This document shows, in pieces, positions 47,873-58,669 of a stretch of DNA of 64,000 nucleotides (its first letter is position 1; every line of letters starts with the position of its first letter). The notes beneath the pieces are model-generated. The model was not told where the DNA came from. It did not search any database and was given only the letters and a program-made list of their open reading frames with translations. Origin of the DNA: Labia minor (taxonomy: Eukaryota; Arthropoda; Insecta; Dermaptera; Spongiphoridae). Position numbers and translations under genes: made by a program. Location of the stretch: positions 29,795,172 to 29,859,171 of the forward strand of contig OY720344.1 in the NCBI GenBank assembly GCA_963082975.1, read 5' to 3'.

Positions 47873-48629
47873 TGCTTTAAAACTGTTTAAAACCCCAGAG
47901 TGGACGCTGACAATTTGGGTTTTTCCGGGTAAGACTGTCCCCTCCCCTGGTTTTCCCCAATAACAAAGTGAAAGAAAATTCCCTTATATGCCTCCCCTTC
48001 CGAGCCCCTAAGAGGGGTTATTTTAAAGGAACAATCGAAAAATGATTTTAAATGAATGAATGGATGAAAATTCAAATTTTATATATAGTTTTTTATATAT
48101 GTTTATTTATTCACAAAAAATTAATTGACATAATTATCAATTTAATAAAATAAAATAGTATTATTAATAGTATTAAATTATAGCCGTAATTCTCTAGGAG
48201 GATATAGTTAAACAATGAACTTTAAATATTTATATATGTATATATTTTTACGATGATTTTTTTCCGAGGACCGCGGACCCCCAGTAAAGGCTTCGCGGAC
48301 CCCCAGGGGTCCGCGGACCACAGTTTAAGAACCACTGATGTAGATCAATTGACTATAATTTTGAAAATCGCTTTACAATCTACATTTCCGAATGTAGAAA
48401 TAATTTTAAAAATATTTTTAACAATTCCATTTTATCAATGTAAGTGGTGAACCTTCTTTTTCAGTTCTTAAAAGAGCTAAAAATTATTCAAAAACTTCTT
48501 TATCATTTAGGTGATTTATTGAGAATGATATAGTCAATTTGTTAGATTATGAAAGTCTTATTGATAAATTTACTAAATATAAAGCTATGCAATTGTAATA
48601 AAAATATTTAGAGGGCGAATAACTAGATC

Positions 48630-51600
48630 AGTATATTGTAGATTATTAAATGTTAATAATATTGCTGAATAGGGAATGATATATAATGACATAATTTATA
48701 CCATTCATAGACTAAATAATTAATGCAATTTAATAACAATAGAACTCAAAAGAACTGGAAATTTATGTTCAATGAATGAATGAATAAAAAATTAATTTGT
48801 ATTCTTTATTAATCTTTTGTATTGTACATCTTTATAATTTGAATCTAAATTCAATTATTGGATTTCTTCCAATTATTATTTATTAAAAATAAATTCAACA
48901 AATATTTAGATATATATGTAATAATTACAATAATTATATTAAGGTATACTGAGTATATTATATAAAATATATCATTATTATTAAATCTAAAATACATTAT
49001 TTAAAAATGATTAGAGTTTTAAATATTTAACTGTGTATATTCATAAATAACCAATATTATTACTATATAAAAATAATAATACTAAAATATAATATTTATA
49101 GTATAAATTGATTGATAATTATCATAAATTAGTTTATTTATTTTGTATTTTTAAATGTATGTAAATATATATATTATTTTATAATATAACCAGTTAAATA
49201 TTATTATTTATGTTTAATGTTTCCTATACAATTTCGATAATATATATGCAAAATATAACGCATTGGAATTAGGATAAGTCAAATAAAGGCTGAATTATTT
49301 TTTGTTTTTTATACAATTTATTTATCTATTAGTAATTATGATTCTATGTTAAAGTATATAAAATATCTAAATATTTTAATAAAAAATGATATTAAATATT
49401 CTACATATTCTGCACCTAATATACACCATATAATTAATTATACCCTAAATAATTCTACATACCGGTGTAAGTAGCTTTTTATTCGAAAAATATCCAACTT
49501 TTATTATATATATATATATTTCTTTTAAAAAGAATAATTATGTTTTTTTTATTTATTTTTTAAAATAAAGAATTATAAAAAATATTAATATTTTTAGTGT
49601 TCATTTTTCTTTTGATGCAGTTGTTTTCTTTGTAAGCCCTTTTTTAAGAAACCACTTTACTAAAATTACTTATGGAATTAATTAAAAAATATGTGGTGGA
49701 TGATGGACAAAGTTTTCTTTCCAAACTCATGCCATTTCGCCTGGAGTGTTAATTCCGAAAGTGTCTATTAGGGAATGGACCCTAAAGTGACTATTTATAA
49801 ATGTTCTAAAAAGCAGGAAATTATTTGTATCAAAAAGTAATGGTAATTATCGAGATAGAGATCAACCAGTTATGCCTCATAAATAAAAAAAATGTCAATT
49901 TCCGCTGATAGAGAAGGAAGTTAAAACTTTGTGACTGTCAAAGACCTGAACGGATAATGTAAATGGAATAGGACGACTAAAAAGGGGAGTCCCTCCTGAT
50001 GGCACAAAAGGTGATAAGATCATCCATTTTTTATACCATACTTGGAATTTCTAAATAAAAAATATATTTCTTGAAGAATGAAAAAACACAAGACGACTTG
50101 AAGAAACATATTTTTTTGCACCTGTATCATAACAATGATTTATGGATGCACTTAACTGGCATATTATATTGATCCCTGGAAGTGTTATTGAAAAGGGATG
50201 GTTGGTTGAAGAGAACGTCCCGCTGATACTACCAATAAACTGAAGATTGATTTGTTTTGATTACTGGCCTTGTCAAAAAAAAGATGAGCTCCTAAAAATG
50301 CATTCGTGAAGTACGCGATTTTAAATGGGCTCAACAACTACCAGTGAAAAATGATGAAAAATTCCTTTAAAAGTAGTATCATATCAAAGCTATGTATATT
50401 TATTTATTTATTTTTCTTTTAACCTATTTTCTATTAATATTATTGTAATTATTCTATAACATATTTCTATTTAAATATTTCAATATTTATAATAAATTTT
50501 AATCAAATTATATATAAAGCTATTTCTTGTATTTATTTGAAAAATATAGATATGTATATTAAAAAATAAATTTCAAAAAGAATCCATTATTCTTTTTATT
50601 TAATTAAATAGGTAAATATAAATAACTTGAAATGTTTTGTAAAAATAATTTTTAACCAAAATATTATTTAATTTGTATTTTATTATATATATATATATAT
50701 ATATTATAATATAGATTAAAATTAGATTATACACTACATAAATTGGTTTCATTTTTATTTAGAGAATAAATTAGAACATCGATCGGGGAACCGGTGTAAA
50801 TTACCCCAAATGGGTTAAAAATGAAATTTTTAGGGGTAAAAATGAAACTTTTGTGAGTAAAAAGTATATATTTTAATTTGCTATTTTATATATCTGTTAG
50901 TATTTTTACAAATTAAATTTTATTTATTGTTTTCTTTTCAAAATTATCATGGGGGGCTATAATAGGAAAGATGCTAAAAAGAGGCGATATCGTTTTTTTT
51001 TTTTTTTTTTGCTCTTCACCATGGGGTAATATCAACTTAATCAAAAATATTTTGGGGTAATGATTAAAAAAGTTGCCCGACCGCTGGATTAGAATATATT
51101 AGAAATGCTATTGTGTTGTAGGTTGCAGTCATTTAGGGGCAATTAAAATAATTTTGAAAAAATTATACGTACATTATTTAATAACTATAGATAATTATCA
51201 AATGAGAGTATCATGCAAATATTATTTTACATTACCACTAATTAAATCCTCGCATATAATAATATAATTCTTATAATTCTTCCCTTATTATTCAATTGTT
51301 TATATAAAAAAATATAATTATATTAATTTTTTCTTTACAATCTAATGAATATTGTATGATATATAATTATCACTTTTAAAATTTTTTCATCTTTTTTTTT
51401 TATTTGGTTTTTATTTATTCCCATTTTACATATCGATTAATAATATATAAAGAGATAGGAAGGAAAATGAAACATAAATTGAATGAATATAAATTAAGGT
51501 TTTCTCATAAATCATAATCATAAATCATATTCCTAATAAATTTAAGATACAATAGTAGGAATAGTAAAAAAGAAGAGGAGGTACAAAAGCATGCCAGGCG

Positions 51601-52613
51601 GAGTAGAATTGCCTTGGAGAAAAGGCTTGATTGTATGCTTGGAGACTGAATGTCGTCTCCTGGAATGTTTACAAATATTCGAGGCTAATTAGCCTGGTTG
51701 GATTTGCTAATCTAAGCACGTCCCTTGAAAATAAGCACCCTTATTATGCCCATTAGCAACAAAGTAGAGAGGGCAAATCAGAAAAATCAAAAAACCGGTC
51801 CACGCCCGTCTTTCCGGGGAGATAAGAGCTCTTCCAAAGCTCGAGGAAGTTTCCTTTTATCTATTCAACATCTCCTGAATCCCGGGGGCAACTCGTTAGC
51901 ACCCTAGCACAACAGTTTTTTTTTTATTCTACATCGATCAAAATATATATTGTTAAATTGGTTTTCGGGTCAGGATCTCACCTAGATAATCAGGAGATGA
52001 TGATAACCGTGAAAGTAAATTAGCCAGACAACTCATTAGCATCGGTATCAATTGTTTATAAGATGACTTAAAATGAACAAAAAAAAGGAATCTGATAAAA
52101 GTTTTAGAAAACAATTAAAATAAGCTCGTAATTCTTTCGTTTTTTTCCACTAATCTCCTGAAGATACTTAAATTGAATTGATTTTCGGATAATAGTATAA
52201 TATCATAAATGGTATTCTATTTATTGATCTCTTTCTTGGTGATAACGATGTGAGACAAAAGTATTTATAAAAAAAGGAAATAATTGACTAGAAATGGAAA
52301 TCTAAATAAATTTTTAAGAAGAAATTAAAAATATTAAAATATTTTTTTTAAACCTAAGTTAATTATACTTGTAAAGTTTTTTCTTGTTTACACTAAACAT
52401 TTAATTAATTAATTAATTTAAATTTATTAAAAATTTGAAAAGTTATATTAATGAATTAAAAAAATATGAATGTTAATTTACCTTTACTTTATGTTATTTT
52501 AAATAAATAAGACAAATCAAATAAATTTCGAATTATGAAATTAATAAATTTAATCATAACCTCTCGTTGAAACTTGATACTTAATATATTATTTTATAAA
52601 CTAAAATTAAACT
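48630..52613. other. Long AT-rich stretch without recognised genes
   Basis: Contains (TA)n near 50685-50705, a T run near 50993-51010, and a more complex section at 49600-50350 with short broken frames. A GC-richer island at 51580-51910 has no frame or splice pattern that could be assigned. Confidence 0.45.
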
Positions 52614-53325
52614 TGTAACGGATGTATATTTATTATATATATATGACAAAGTCACCCCAGGCGCTGTTGCATGACTGAATGGCAACGTCTAGGGGATTCC
52701 GACGACGGTTGGTGACTTGGCATTATATAGCCAGTATGATCTCCACGTTCTTTGTGTAAAGACGTGTTTTGATGATCCTCCATGTTGGATGGATCCTTTG
52801 TGACTCCCATGGTGGAGAAGTAATATAATATTTCTTATAATTATACATTTTCTTTGACTCCCATGGTGGAGAAGTAATATAATATTTCTTATAATTATAC
52901 ATTTTCTTTGACTCCCATGGTGGAGAAGTAATATAATATTTCTTATAATTATACATTTTCTTTTAAACAACCGTTTTTCAATTTAACTTAAACTACATCC
53001 TTATTGACCAGTCTCATTAAAATCTGCTTTACCTCTGAGTATAGCATGGCGCCCATTTAACCTTCATCTCTGCTGGACCATTGGAGGAAAGGTAGTTTGT
53101 TCTCTGCAGCTGCGGGTAATATTTTCCCCCTTCAAGAAGATATCCACCTGTTTACCTGTGGAGACCTTAAACTCCTTTTTTTCCCTCTCCACATAAGATC
53201 CATTTTTTCCCTCTCCCATTTCCCCTCTTCTCTCTTCTATCACATTTTCCCTCCCTTCTCTCCCCCTTCTTCCCTCCTCCTTGTAAGGGGCCTGTTGGCA
53301 TCCACTGTGGGCCTCCCCCCTTACA
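52614..53325 (+). repeat. 5' LTR
   Basis: 712 bp, TGTAACGG...CCCTTACA. A TATATA box-like site lies at 52724-52729. A 54-bp tandem repeat (three units) occupies 52802-52963, and a long pyrimidine-rich 3' third (CTCCC/TTTCCC) runs from about 53170. Minus-strand open frames across the 54-bp repeat (54 is a multiple of 3) are artefacts of the repeat. Confidence 0.92.
52802..52963 (+). repeat. 54-bp tandem repeat, three units, in the 5' LTR
   Basis: Unit starts GACTCCCATGGTGGAGAAGT and ends near TTATACATTTTCTTT. Units are identical by eye except at the outer edges. The same array is in the 3' LTR at 56276-56437. CCATGG and CTCC/GGAG make each unit partly palindromic. Confidence 0.9.
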
Positions 53326-53328
53326 AAT

Positions 53329-53346
53329 TGGCGCCCAACGTGGGGC
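53329..53346 (+). promoter_or_regulatory. Primer-binding site (tRNA-Lys)
   Basis: TGGCGCCCAACGTGGGGC begins 3 nt after the LTR. It is complementary to the 3' end of tRNA-Lys(CUU), the primer also known as Lys1,2 in retroviruses. It primes minus-strand DNA synthesis. Confidence 0.85.
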
Positions 53347-53776
53347 CTGTTTTCCCCACCCCTGTGAAGGCAATAAGTGATATTAGTGCAAATAATTTGT
53401 GAATATTAATCAACCATATGGTGACACTCGTCCTAAGGAACAACCACACTTAAGTACATTTATATATATTTTTTTTTCTTCTTTCTTTTGGTTTTAAAAC
53501 CTATGATTTTTTTTTATTTTTCTTTCTATTATTTATACTTTGTTTGAGAATTGAATTTTTTTTTCTCTCTTTCTCAGTTACATTGACATTGTATTATTAT
53601 TATTATTATTTTTTATTTTTACTTTCATTGTATTTATTTATTATTTAGTTATTAGGATTTATATTTAATTTAATATTCAATTTATATATTTTTATTTTTA
53701 TATTATAGTTTTTACATACAATTAATTAATTATTATAATTAGTAGTAAAATATAGTATATAATTTATTGTTAAGAG

Positions 53777-55732
53777 ATGGCTTTCCTCACTAGAGCACGT
53801 AAGGAGGATTTAATAGTTTTGGCTGATGAATTGGGCATTGAAATTAATAATTCAATGAAAATTATTCAAATTAAAGATGCTATATTAGCACATGATGATT
53901 TTGATGATGAGATAGCTCAGGGTATCCTCAATTCTATTGTAGAACAGAGAGTTGAAAGGCTAGAGTTAGAAAAAATTAGACTTAACTCACCTCATCACAA
54001 CCCTCCACCTGTAGGAGCCCCCTTTCCCCAAATAGATTTAGCCAATCGCCTCCCAAAACTTAATAAAAATGATGATATTAATTCATACTTAATGGTCTTT
54101 GAAAGACAGATGAATTTTTTTAAAATACCTCAAGAAAATTGGGTATCTTACTTATCTACAACCCTCCCTTTAGACCTAGTAAGGTTGTTATATAGAGAAT
54201 CGGATAAAAATTTAATGGATTTTAATTATATTAAAACCCTTTTGATGCAAAGATTTAAAATCACTAAAGAAAAGATGCGTCAATTATTTTACAACAGTAA
54301 AAAATGTCCCACTCACACGTGGACTGATTTCTATCATAGCTTATTGGTTCATTTTGAATCATGGATAAAGGAATTGAATATCAATAACTTCGAGGCATTA
54401 AAGGATTTAATTATTACAAATCAATTAAAAACTCACGTGTCATCACAATGTCGTGAGCACTTTTTAGATGAATGGGAAACATTAAATAAGCCTCTTGAAT
54501 TAATAAAAAAACTTGAAAATTATGACAACCTCCGAAATACGGATGGCAAAATTGTAAATAAAGTAGCCCCCCGTGGCACTGATACCGTTTCTATGGAGAA
54601 ACCCTTTAAAAATGAAAAAAAATGTTATGGATGTGGGAAAATAGGTACTATTAAGCCCAAATGCACTGATTGCAATCCCCAATTAAAAACTAATAAAGTG
54701 GATCCTACTTTTAATTTTAGTAATACTATCAAAATATCTTCAAATGAACAAAAAGGATTTCTCCCTCTCCTCCCCATTCAAATAGGCGATGCCACGGGTA
54801 CGGCATGTGCTGACTCTGGTGCCTCTCATTCCATAGGGAGTGAAAAATTATATAATATTTTAAAAAATAAAAACGTTACATTTTATAATAAATCAGTAAC
54901 TATTAGTTTAGCTGATGGCTCTAGCCAAGAGCATCAAGTAGATTTAATTGAATTACCTATAAATATTAAAAATAAAATAGTGCCCACCAGGCTGATGTTT
55001 TTTCAAAATCAAAAAATCCCGAGAACTTTATTGGGAAATGATTTTTTAAAACAGGCAAGATTAATTATTGATCTTTGCTCTAACCAGTGGTATTTTAATA
55101 ATGGAAAGAAATTAAAATACCCCTTTGAGAAAGAGGAACCCCTTTTCACCTCTGAACCTCTTAAAATTCATTATTTATCGAATATTTTAATTACTAACAA
55201 AATGTTAAACGTCTCCCAAAAGCAGAAATCGAATCCCTTATTGAAGGAATCCAATAATATCTTTACTGCAGGGGGAGAGCCTACACCTTTTGGTGAGCAC
55301 ATAAATAGACAGGTGATTTACAATGACAACTTCGTCCCAGAAATCACCCCTTATCTAAAGAGATTCGCAAATAATTTGAAATTTATAAATGAAAGAATCG
55401 AATCTAAGCAATTAAAAAATAAGAATTACAATGATAAAAAACACCAACAAGGTCCTATTTATAAATTAAATGACAAAGTATGGGTTAATACTCATTATTT
55501 GAGTGATAAGAAAAAAGGCATCACTGCCAAATTTGCTCCTAAGAGAGATGGGCCCTATAAAATAATAAAAATTGTTTCTCCCGTATCATACACTGTGGCA
55601 GCACTAGATGATCCTAATACCCCTTTAGGTACCTATCATACTTCTATGTTGACCCCATGTCGTTTAGATAATATAAACCCAATTAGAACAATTAAAAAGA
55701 GAGGTCGACCTCGAAAGGGTGACTCTAATTAA
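53777..55732 (+). CDS. Fused Gag-protease-integrase C-terminus polyprotein
   Basis: 651 aa, single frame. Residues 1-70: N-terminal Gag helix region with EDLIVLADELGIEI. Residues 85-250: capsid-like Gag. Residues 283-296: a CCHC-type knuckle C-x2-C-x4-T-x4-C whose zinc-binding His is replaced by Thr291. Residues 330-440: retropepsin with catalytic ADSGAS (Asp346) and LLGNDFL at 418-424. Residues 487-509: the linker that normally enters the RT (FTAGGEPTPFGEH). At about 508-512 the sequence jumps in frame to the integrase tail: EITPYLKRFANNLK, a KVWV..HYLS SH3-like fold region and DGPYKIIKIV (555-628), ending in an AT-hook-like KRGRPRKG (641-648). RT, RNase H and the integrase zinc finger and DDE core are all absent. 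Could still form particles; cannot copy itself alone. Confidence 0.88.
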   Translation: MAFLTRARKEDLIVLADELGIEINNSMKIIQIKDAILAHDDFDDEIAQGILNSIVEQRVERLELEKIRLNSPHHNPPPVGAPFPQIDLANRLPKLNKNDDINSYLMVFERQMNFFKIPQENWVSYLSTTLPLDLVRLLYRESDKNLMDFNYIKTLLMQRFKITKEKMRQLFYNSKKCPTHTWTDFYHSLLVHFESWIKELNINNFEALKDLIITNQLKTHVSSQCREHFLDEWETLNKPLELIKKLENYDNLRNTDGKIVNKVAPRGTDTVSMEKPFKNEKKCYGCGKIGTIKPKCTDCNPQLKTNKVDPTFNFSNTIKISSNEQKGFLPLLPIQIGDATGTACADSGASHSIGSEKLYNILKNKNVTFYNKSVTISLADGSSQEHQVDLIELPINIKNKIVPTRLMFFQNQKIPRTLLGNDFLKQARLIIDLCSNQWYFNNGKKLKYPFEKEEPLFTSEPLKIHYLSNILITNKMLNVSQKQKSNPLLKESNNIFTAGGEPTPFGEHINRQVIYNDNFVPEITPYLKRFANNLKFINERIESKQLKNKNYNDKKHQQGPIYKLNDKVWVNTHYLSDKKKGITAKFAPKRDGPYKIIKIVSPVSYTVAALDDPNTPLGTYHTSMLTPCRLDNINPIRTIKKRGRPRKGDSN

Positions 55733-56010
55733 TTATTAAGATTATTGTATATTTTTCTTTGATTTTTGTGAACTTTTTTATATTATTAATTGTTTAATTA
55801 ATTATTAAGATTATTGTATATTTTTCTTTGATTTTTGTGAACTTTTTTATATTATTAATTGTTTAATTAATTATTAAGATTATTGTATATTTTTCTTTGA
55901 TTTTTGTGAACTTTTTTTTTATATTATTAATTGTTTAGTTAAGTATTAAGAATTATTATATCCTTTTCTTTAATCTTTATGAATTATTTTTTTTTTTTTT
56001 TTTTTTTGTA
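55731..56010 (+). repeat. 69-bp tandem repeat after the ORF
   Basis: Three near-identical 69-bp units start AATTATTAAGATTATTGTAT, at 55731, 55800 and 55869. A fourth, decayed unit runs into a T tract at about 55987-56007. The first unit begins at the stop codon region. Confidence 0.85.
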
Positions 56011-56042
56011 TTATTAAATATTGTTTTTCGCTTTTCTCTTTT

Positions 56043-56087
56043 TCTGACTCCTTCGTTGGGACTTCTTCAGGAGTCAGAGGGGGAGGA
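56043..56087 (+). promoter_or_regulatory. Polypurine tract with upstream stem-loop
   Basis: AGAGGGGGAGGA (56076-56087) abuts the 3' LTR and would prime plus-strand synthesis. A 9-bp stem TCTGACTCC / GGAGTCAGA (56043-56051 and 56070-56078) with an 18-nt loop overlaps its start. Confidence 0.8.
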
Positions 56088-56800
56088 TGTAACGGATGTA
56101 TATTTATTATATATATATGACAAAGTCACCCCAGGCGCTGTTGCATGACTGAATGGCAACGTCTAGGGGATTCCGACGACGGTTGGTGACTTGGCATTAT
56201 ATAGCCAGTATGATCTCCACGTTCTTTGTGTAAAGACGTGTTTTGATGATCCTCCATGTTGGATGGATCCTTTGTGACTCCCATGGTGGAGAAGTAATAT
56301 AATATTTCTTATAATTATACATTTTCTTTGACTCCCATGGTGGAGAAGTAATATAATATTTCTTATAATTATACATTTTCTTTGACTCCCATGGTGGAGA
56401 AGTAATATAATATTTCTTATAATTATACATTTTCTTTTAAACAACCGTTTTTCAATTTAACTTAAACTACATCCTTATTGACCAGTCTCATTAAAATCTG
56501 CTTTACCTCTGAGTATAGCATGGCGCCCATTTAACCTTCATCTCTGCTGGACCATTGGAGGAAAGGTAGTTTGTTCTCTGCAGCTGCGGGTAATATTTTC
56601 CCCCTTCAAGAAGATATCCACCTGTTTACCTGTGGAGACCTTAAACTCCTTTTTTTTCCCTCTCCACATAAGATCCATTTTTTCCCTCTCCCATTTCCCC
56701 TCTTCTCTCTTCTATCACATTTTCCCTCCCTTCTCTCCCCCTTCTTCCCTCCTCCTTGTAAGGGGCCTGTTGGCATCCACTGTGGGCCTCCCCCCTTACA
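56088..56800 (+). repeat. 3' LTR
   Basis: 713 bp, the same as the 5' LTR except one extra T in the run at about 56649-56656. It includes the triple 54-bp array. After it the host sequence resumes with AACT, the 4-bp duplication. Confidence 0.92.
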
Positions 56801-58397
56801 AACTTAAATAATAAAAGATAAAATTTGATTAAATTTTTTAATTAATCATTAATCTAATTCATAAACAGATTAAATTTTAAAATCAGAGTATTACGTTAAA
56901 ATTTAAATTAAATAAAATTGTAAATAGGCGAATGTATTTCAAATCTGAGTTAGACTAGCATCGGATAATTTCTTCATTCACGCCAACGCAAAGCTGTGAT
57001 GGTGAAACAGCCGAAATGTGATAAAAGAAAAAATAATCAAATGCTTTAAAATTTTTTGTGAGTATTAATTAATAATTAATCTTATTAAGTTTTATATTTT
57101 TTAAAATTAAATTTTAGTTTTAAAAAATCAATAATTGAATTAGAAAATTATATTTTAATGTAATAAAATATTCCTATACATCATGTGGTTTCCAAAAAGA
57201 TTAATAATACATAATATAATAGTGAAACCTATTTAATGTACAGGTATATTTCTATGAAACTTTAATATAATTCTCTTATATTTATTAGAAAACTAACAGA
57301 TCCATTTTAGCATTTTTATTTTTTTAAATAATAAACAAGTAGTATAAATTTTCAAATTTTCAAATTTTCAAATTGTTATTTCATTAAAATTTAAAATTAA
57401 ATAAAATATTTTATGATATTATTATTATATATATATATTATAAATTATTTATTTTTCACACAAGTGAGTTACGTTGACTACTCAATAAGTAATTTTCTAA
57501 ATCAACCTCTTTAGTAATAATAAAACACCTCTAAGAATAATAGTAATTAATAAGATTACAAATTTAATCACAAATATTATTACAAACTTATGACTTATAG
57601 TTTTGATTTTCGTTAATTAATTTTTCTTCATAAAGTTTATATAAATCGTGATATAAGATAATACTCAGTTTATTTTCTAAAAGAATTTTTAATATTTATA
57701 TTTAAAAAGTGATTCAAATTTTTTTATTATTGTAAAAAGAACTATATATATGTATAATGTCATCTTCAATGCGTCATAAATAATTTGAAAGTATTTGAAT
57801 AACTAAAATATGCAGAGAGGAGGAGATTTTAATGAATTAAATTAACGGCGCATTAGGCGAGTTAGGTGATTTGGGTGGGTTTAATTTATAGATGCAGGCT
57901 CTCTCTTGAAAAGAGAGACTCACAATTTTTATATATAGTCAACGTTCATCAAACGTCAATCATGCCTTGAAGCCATATTTATAGAATTAATGACTTATTG
58001 ATGTAAAATAATTCCTATTTATATAATTTAAATTTGTAAATAAATCATCAAATAAAAAAAACAAGAAATTTCTTTTTTAAATTATAGTACAAGAATAAGA
58101 CTTATCAATATATATATATAGTCTTTATTATTAATATTATATATTGATGGGTAACAAAAAGACTTTATAAATAATGAAAAATTTCTGAAAAGGCCCTGAA
58201 CTCAATAATTGTTAATCTATTTATCTCTTGACATAGTTTGTTTATAGGATTATAAATTAATTATAAAGTTTAAATTTATTTAATAATGATTGGATTTTTT
58301 TGTTTATTTATTTTTACTAACTTCTCAGAGATTTATAAATATTTTTCTTTTATAAATTTACTCTTTTTTTATTTTTCACTTTTCTTTATTTTAATAT
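56801..58397. other. AT-rich DNA, nothing recognised
   Basis: A perfect TCTCTCTT/AAGAGAGA hairpin lies near 57901-57921 and a triplicated AAATTTTC run near 57350-57373. No gene was recognised. Confidence 0.45.
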
Positions 58398-58659
58398 AAA
58401 GGCACCACAGGGTGAGAGGTTAGCGAAGCTTCCTCACATTCTCGTGGTCCCGGGTTCAAGTCCCGGGTCTGACAAGGAAATTTCTATGGGACCTATGGGG
58501 CGGAGGATCAAAATTGGGAAAGCTACTTGATAGCGCCTCCGATGAAGAAAATCAAGGTAAAGGACCCGTTCTACTGATCAGAGGACACCTAATTGATATA
58601 ACCAACATGATAGGCGTAGTTCTTTTGCAGGACTTACAAAAGTCAGAAGTTTTTTTTTT
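58398..58659 (+). mobile_element. tRNA-derived SINE, complete copy
   Basis: The 5' head folds like a tRNA: box A-like GGTTAGCGAAG and a perfect T-arm CCCGG-GTTCAAGT-CCGGG with box B GGTTCAAGTCC (58453-58463), so it is likely transcribed by RNA polymerase III from within. The body carries AAGCTACTTGATAGCGCCTC, AAGAAAATCAAGG and CAGGACTTACAAAAGTCAG, ending in a T run. Flanked by ATTTTAATAT on both sides (58388-58397 and 58660-58669). A diverged copy lies at 61.0-61.3 kb. Confidence 0.8.
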
Positions 58660-58669
58660 ATTTTAATAT

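Larger units (their letters stand above)
44981..48337 (-). mobile_element. Complete Buster-type hAT transposon, 3357 bp
   Basis: Flanked by identical 8-bp duplications ATGTAGAT (44973-44980 and 48338-48345), which fit the nnnTAnnn Buster pattern. The right TIR, read inward, is CAGTGGTTCTTAAACTGTGG; the left is CATAGGTTCTTAAACTTATG. Both are followed by GCGGACCCCC-type subterminal repeats, two copies at each end. It encodes one 619-aa transposase. The non-coding 47227-48250 section holds tandem repeats and a GC-richer patch at 47890-48030. Confidence 0.9.
44579..48621 (+). pseudogene. Old hAT element carrying a younger hAT inside it
   Basis: The left end CAGTGGCGGAATCCC (44579) is a typical hAT terminus. 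The element is interrupted at 44980/48338 by the intact hAT. To the right, 48360-48597 encodes a decayed transposase C-terminus on the + strand: LQSTFPNVEIILKIFLTIP, a frameshift, SGEPSFSVLKRAKNY, then ENDIVNLLDYESLIDKF, matching the hAT dimerisation region of ZMYM1-like transposases. A possible TSD (GCTAGATC versus ACTAGATC, 7 of 8) supports the ends, but the right terminus does not match the left TIR. Confidence 0.6.
52614..56800 (+). mobile_element. Ty3-like LTR retrotransposon, young deletion derivative
   Basis: Two LTRs (712 and 713 bp, TGTAA...TTACA) bound a 2.76-kb interior. The host duplication AACT flanks both sides (52610-52613 and 56801-56804). The LTRs differ, as read by eye, only by one T in a T-run, so insertion is recent. 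A primer-binding site, a polypurine tract and one large ORF are present. Reverse transcriptase, RNase H and the integrase catalytic core are missing, so it must be mobilised by a full-length relative. Confidence 0.92.

Noticed and set aside
49600-50350. Run of short broken frames suggesting a decayed gene
   Set aside because: No stretch matched a family I know and no single frame persists, so a coding origin cannot be supported.
52689-52970. 93- and 77-codon minus-strand frames with an 18-residue internal repeat in each LTR
   Set aside because: They are produced by the 54-bp tandem array, whose length is a multiple of three. The same frames appear in both LTRs and have no protein features.
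53097-53402. 101-codon frame crossing the 5' LTR end and the primer-binding site
   Set aside because: It runs through pyrimidine-rich LTR sequence and the PBS; the 1-bp indel in the 3' LTR changes its frame, so it is not conserved.
58398-58475. A functional tRNA gene
   Set aside because: Only the T-arm and loose box A are tRNA-like; the acceptor stem does not pair, and the SINE body and target duplications explain the locus.
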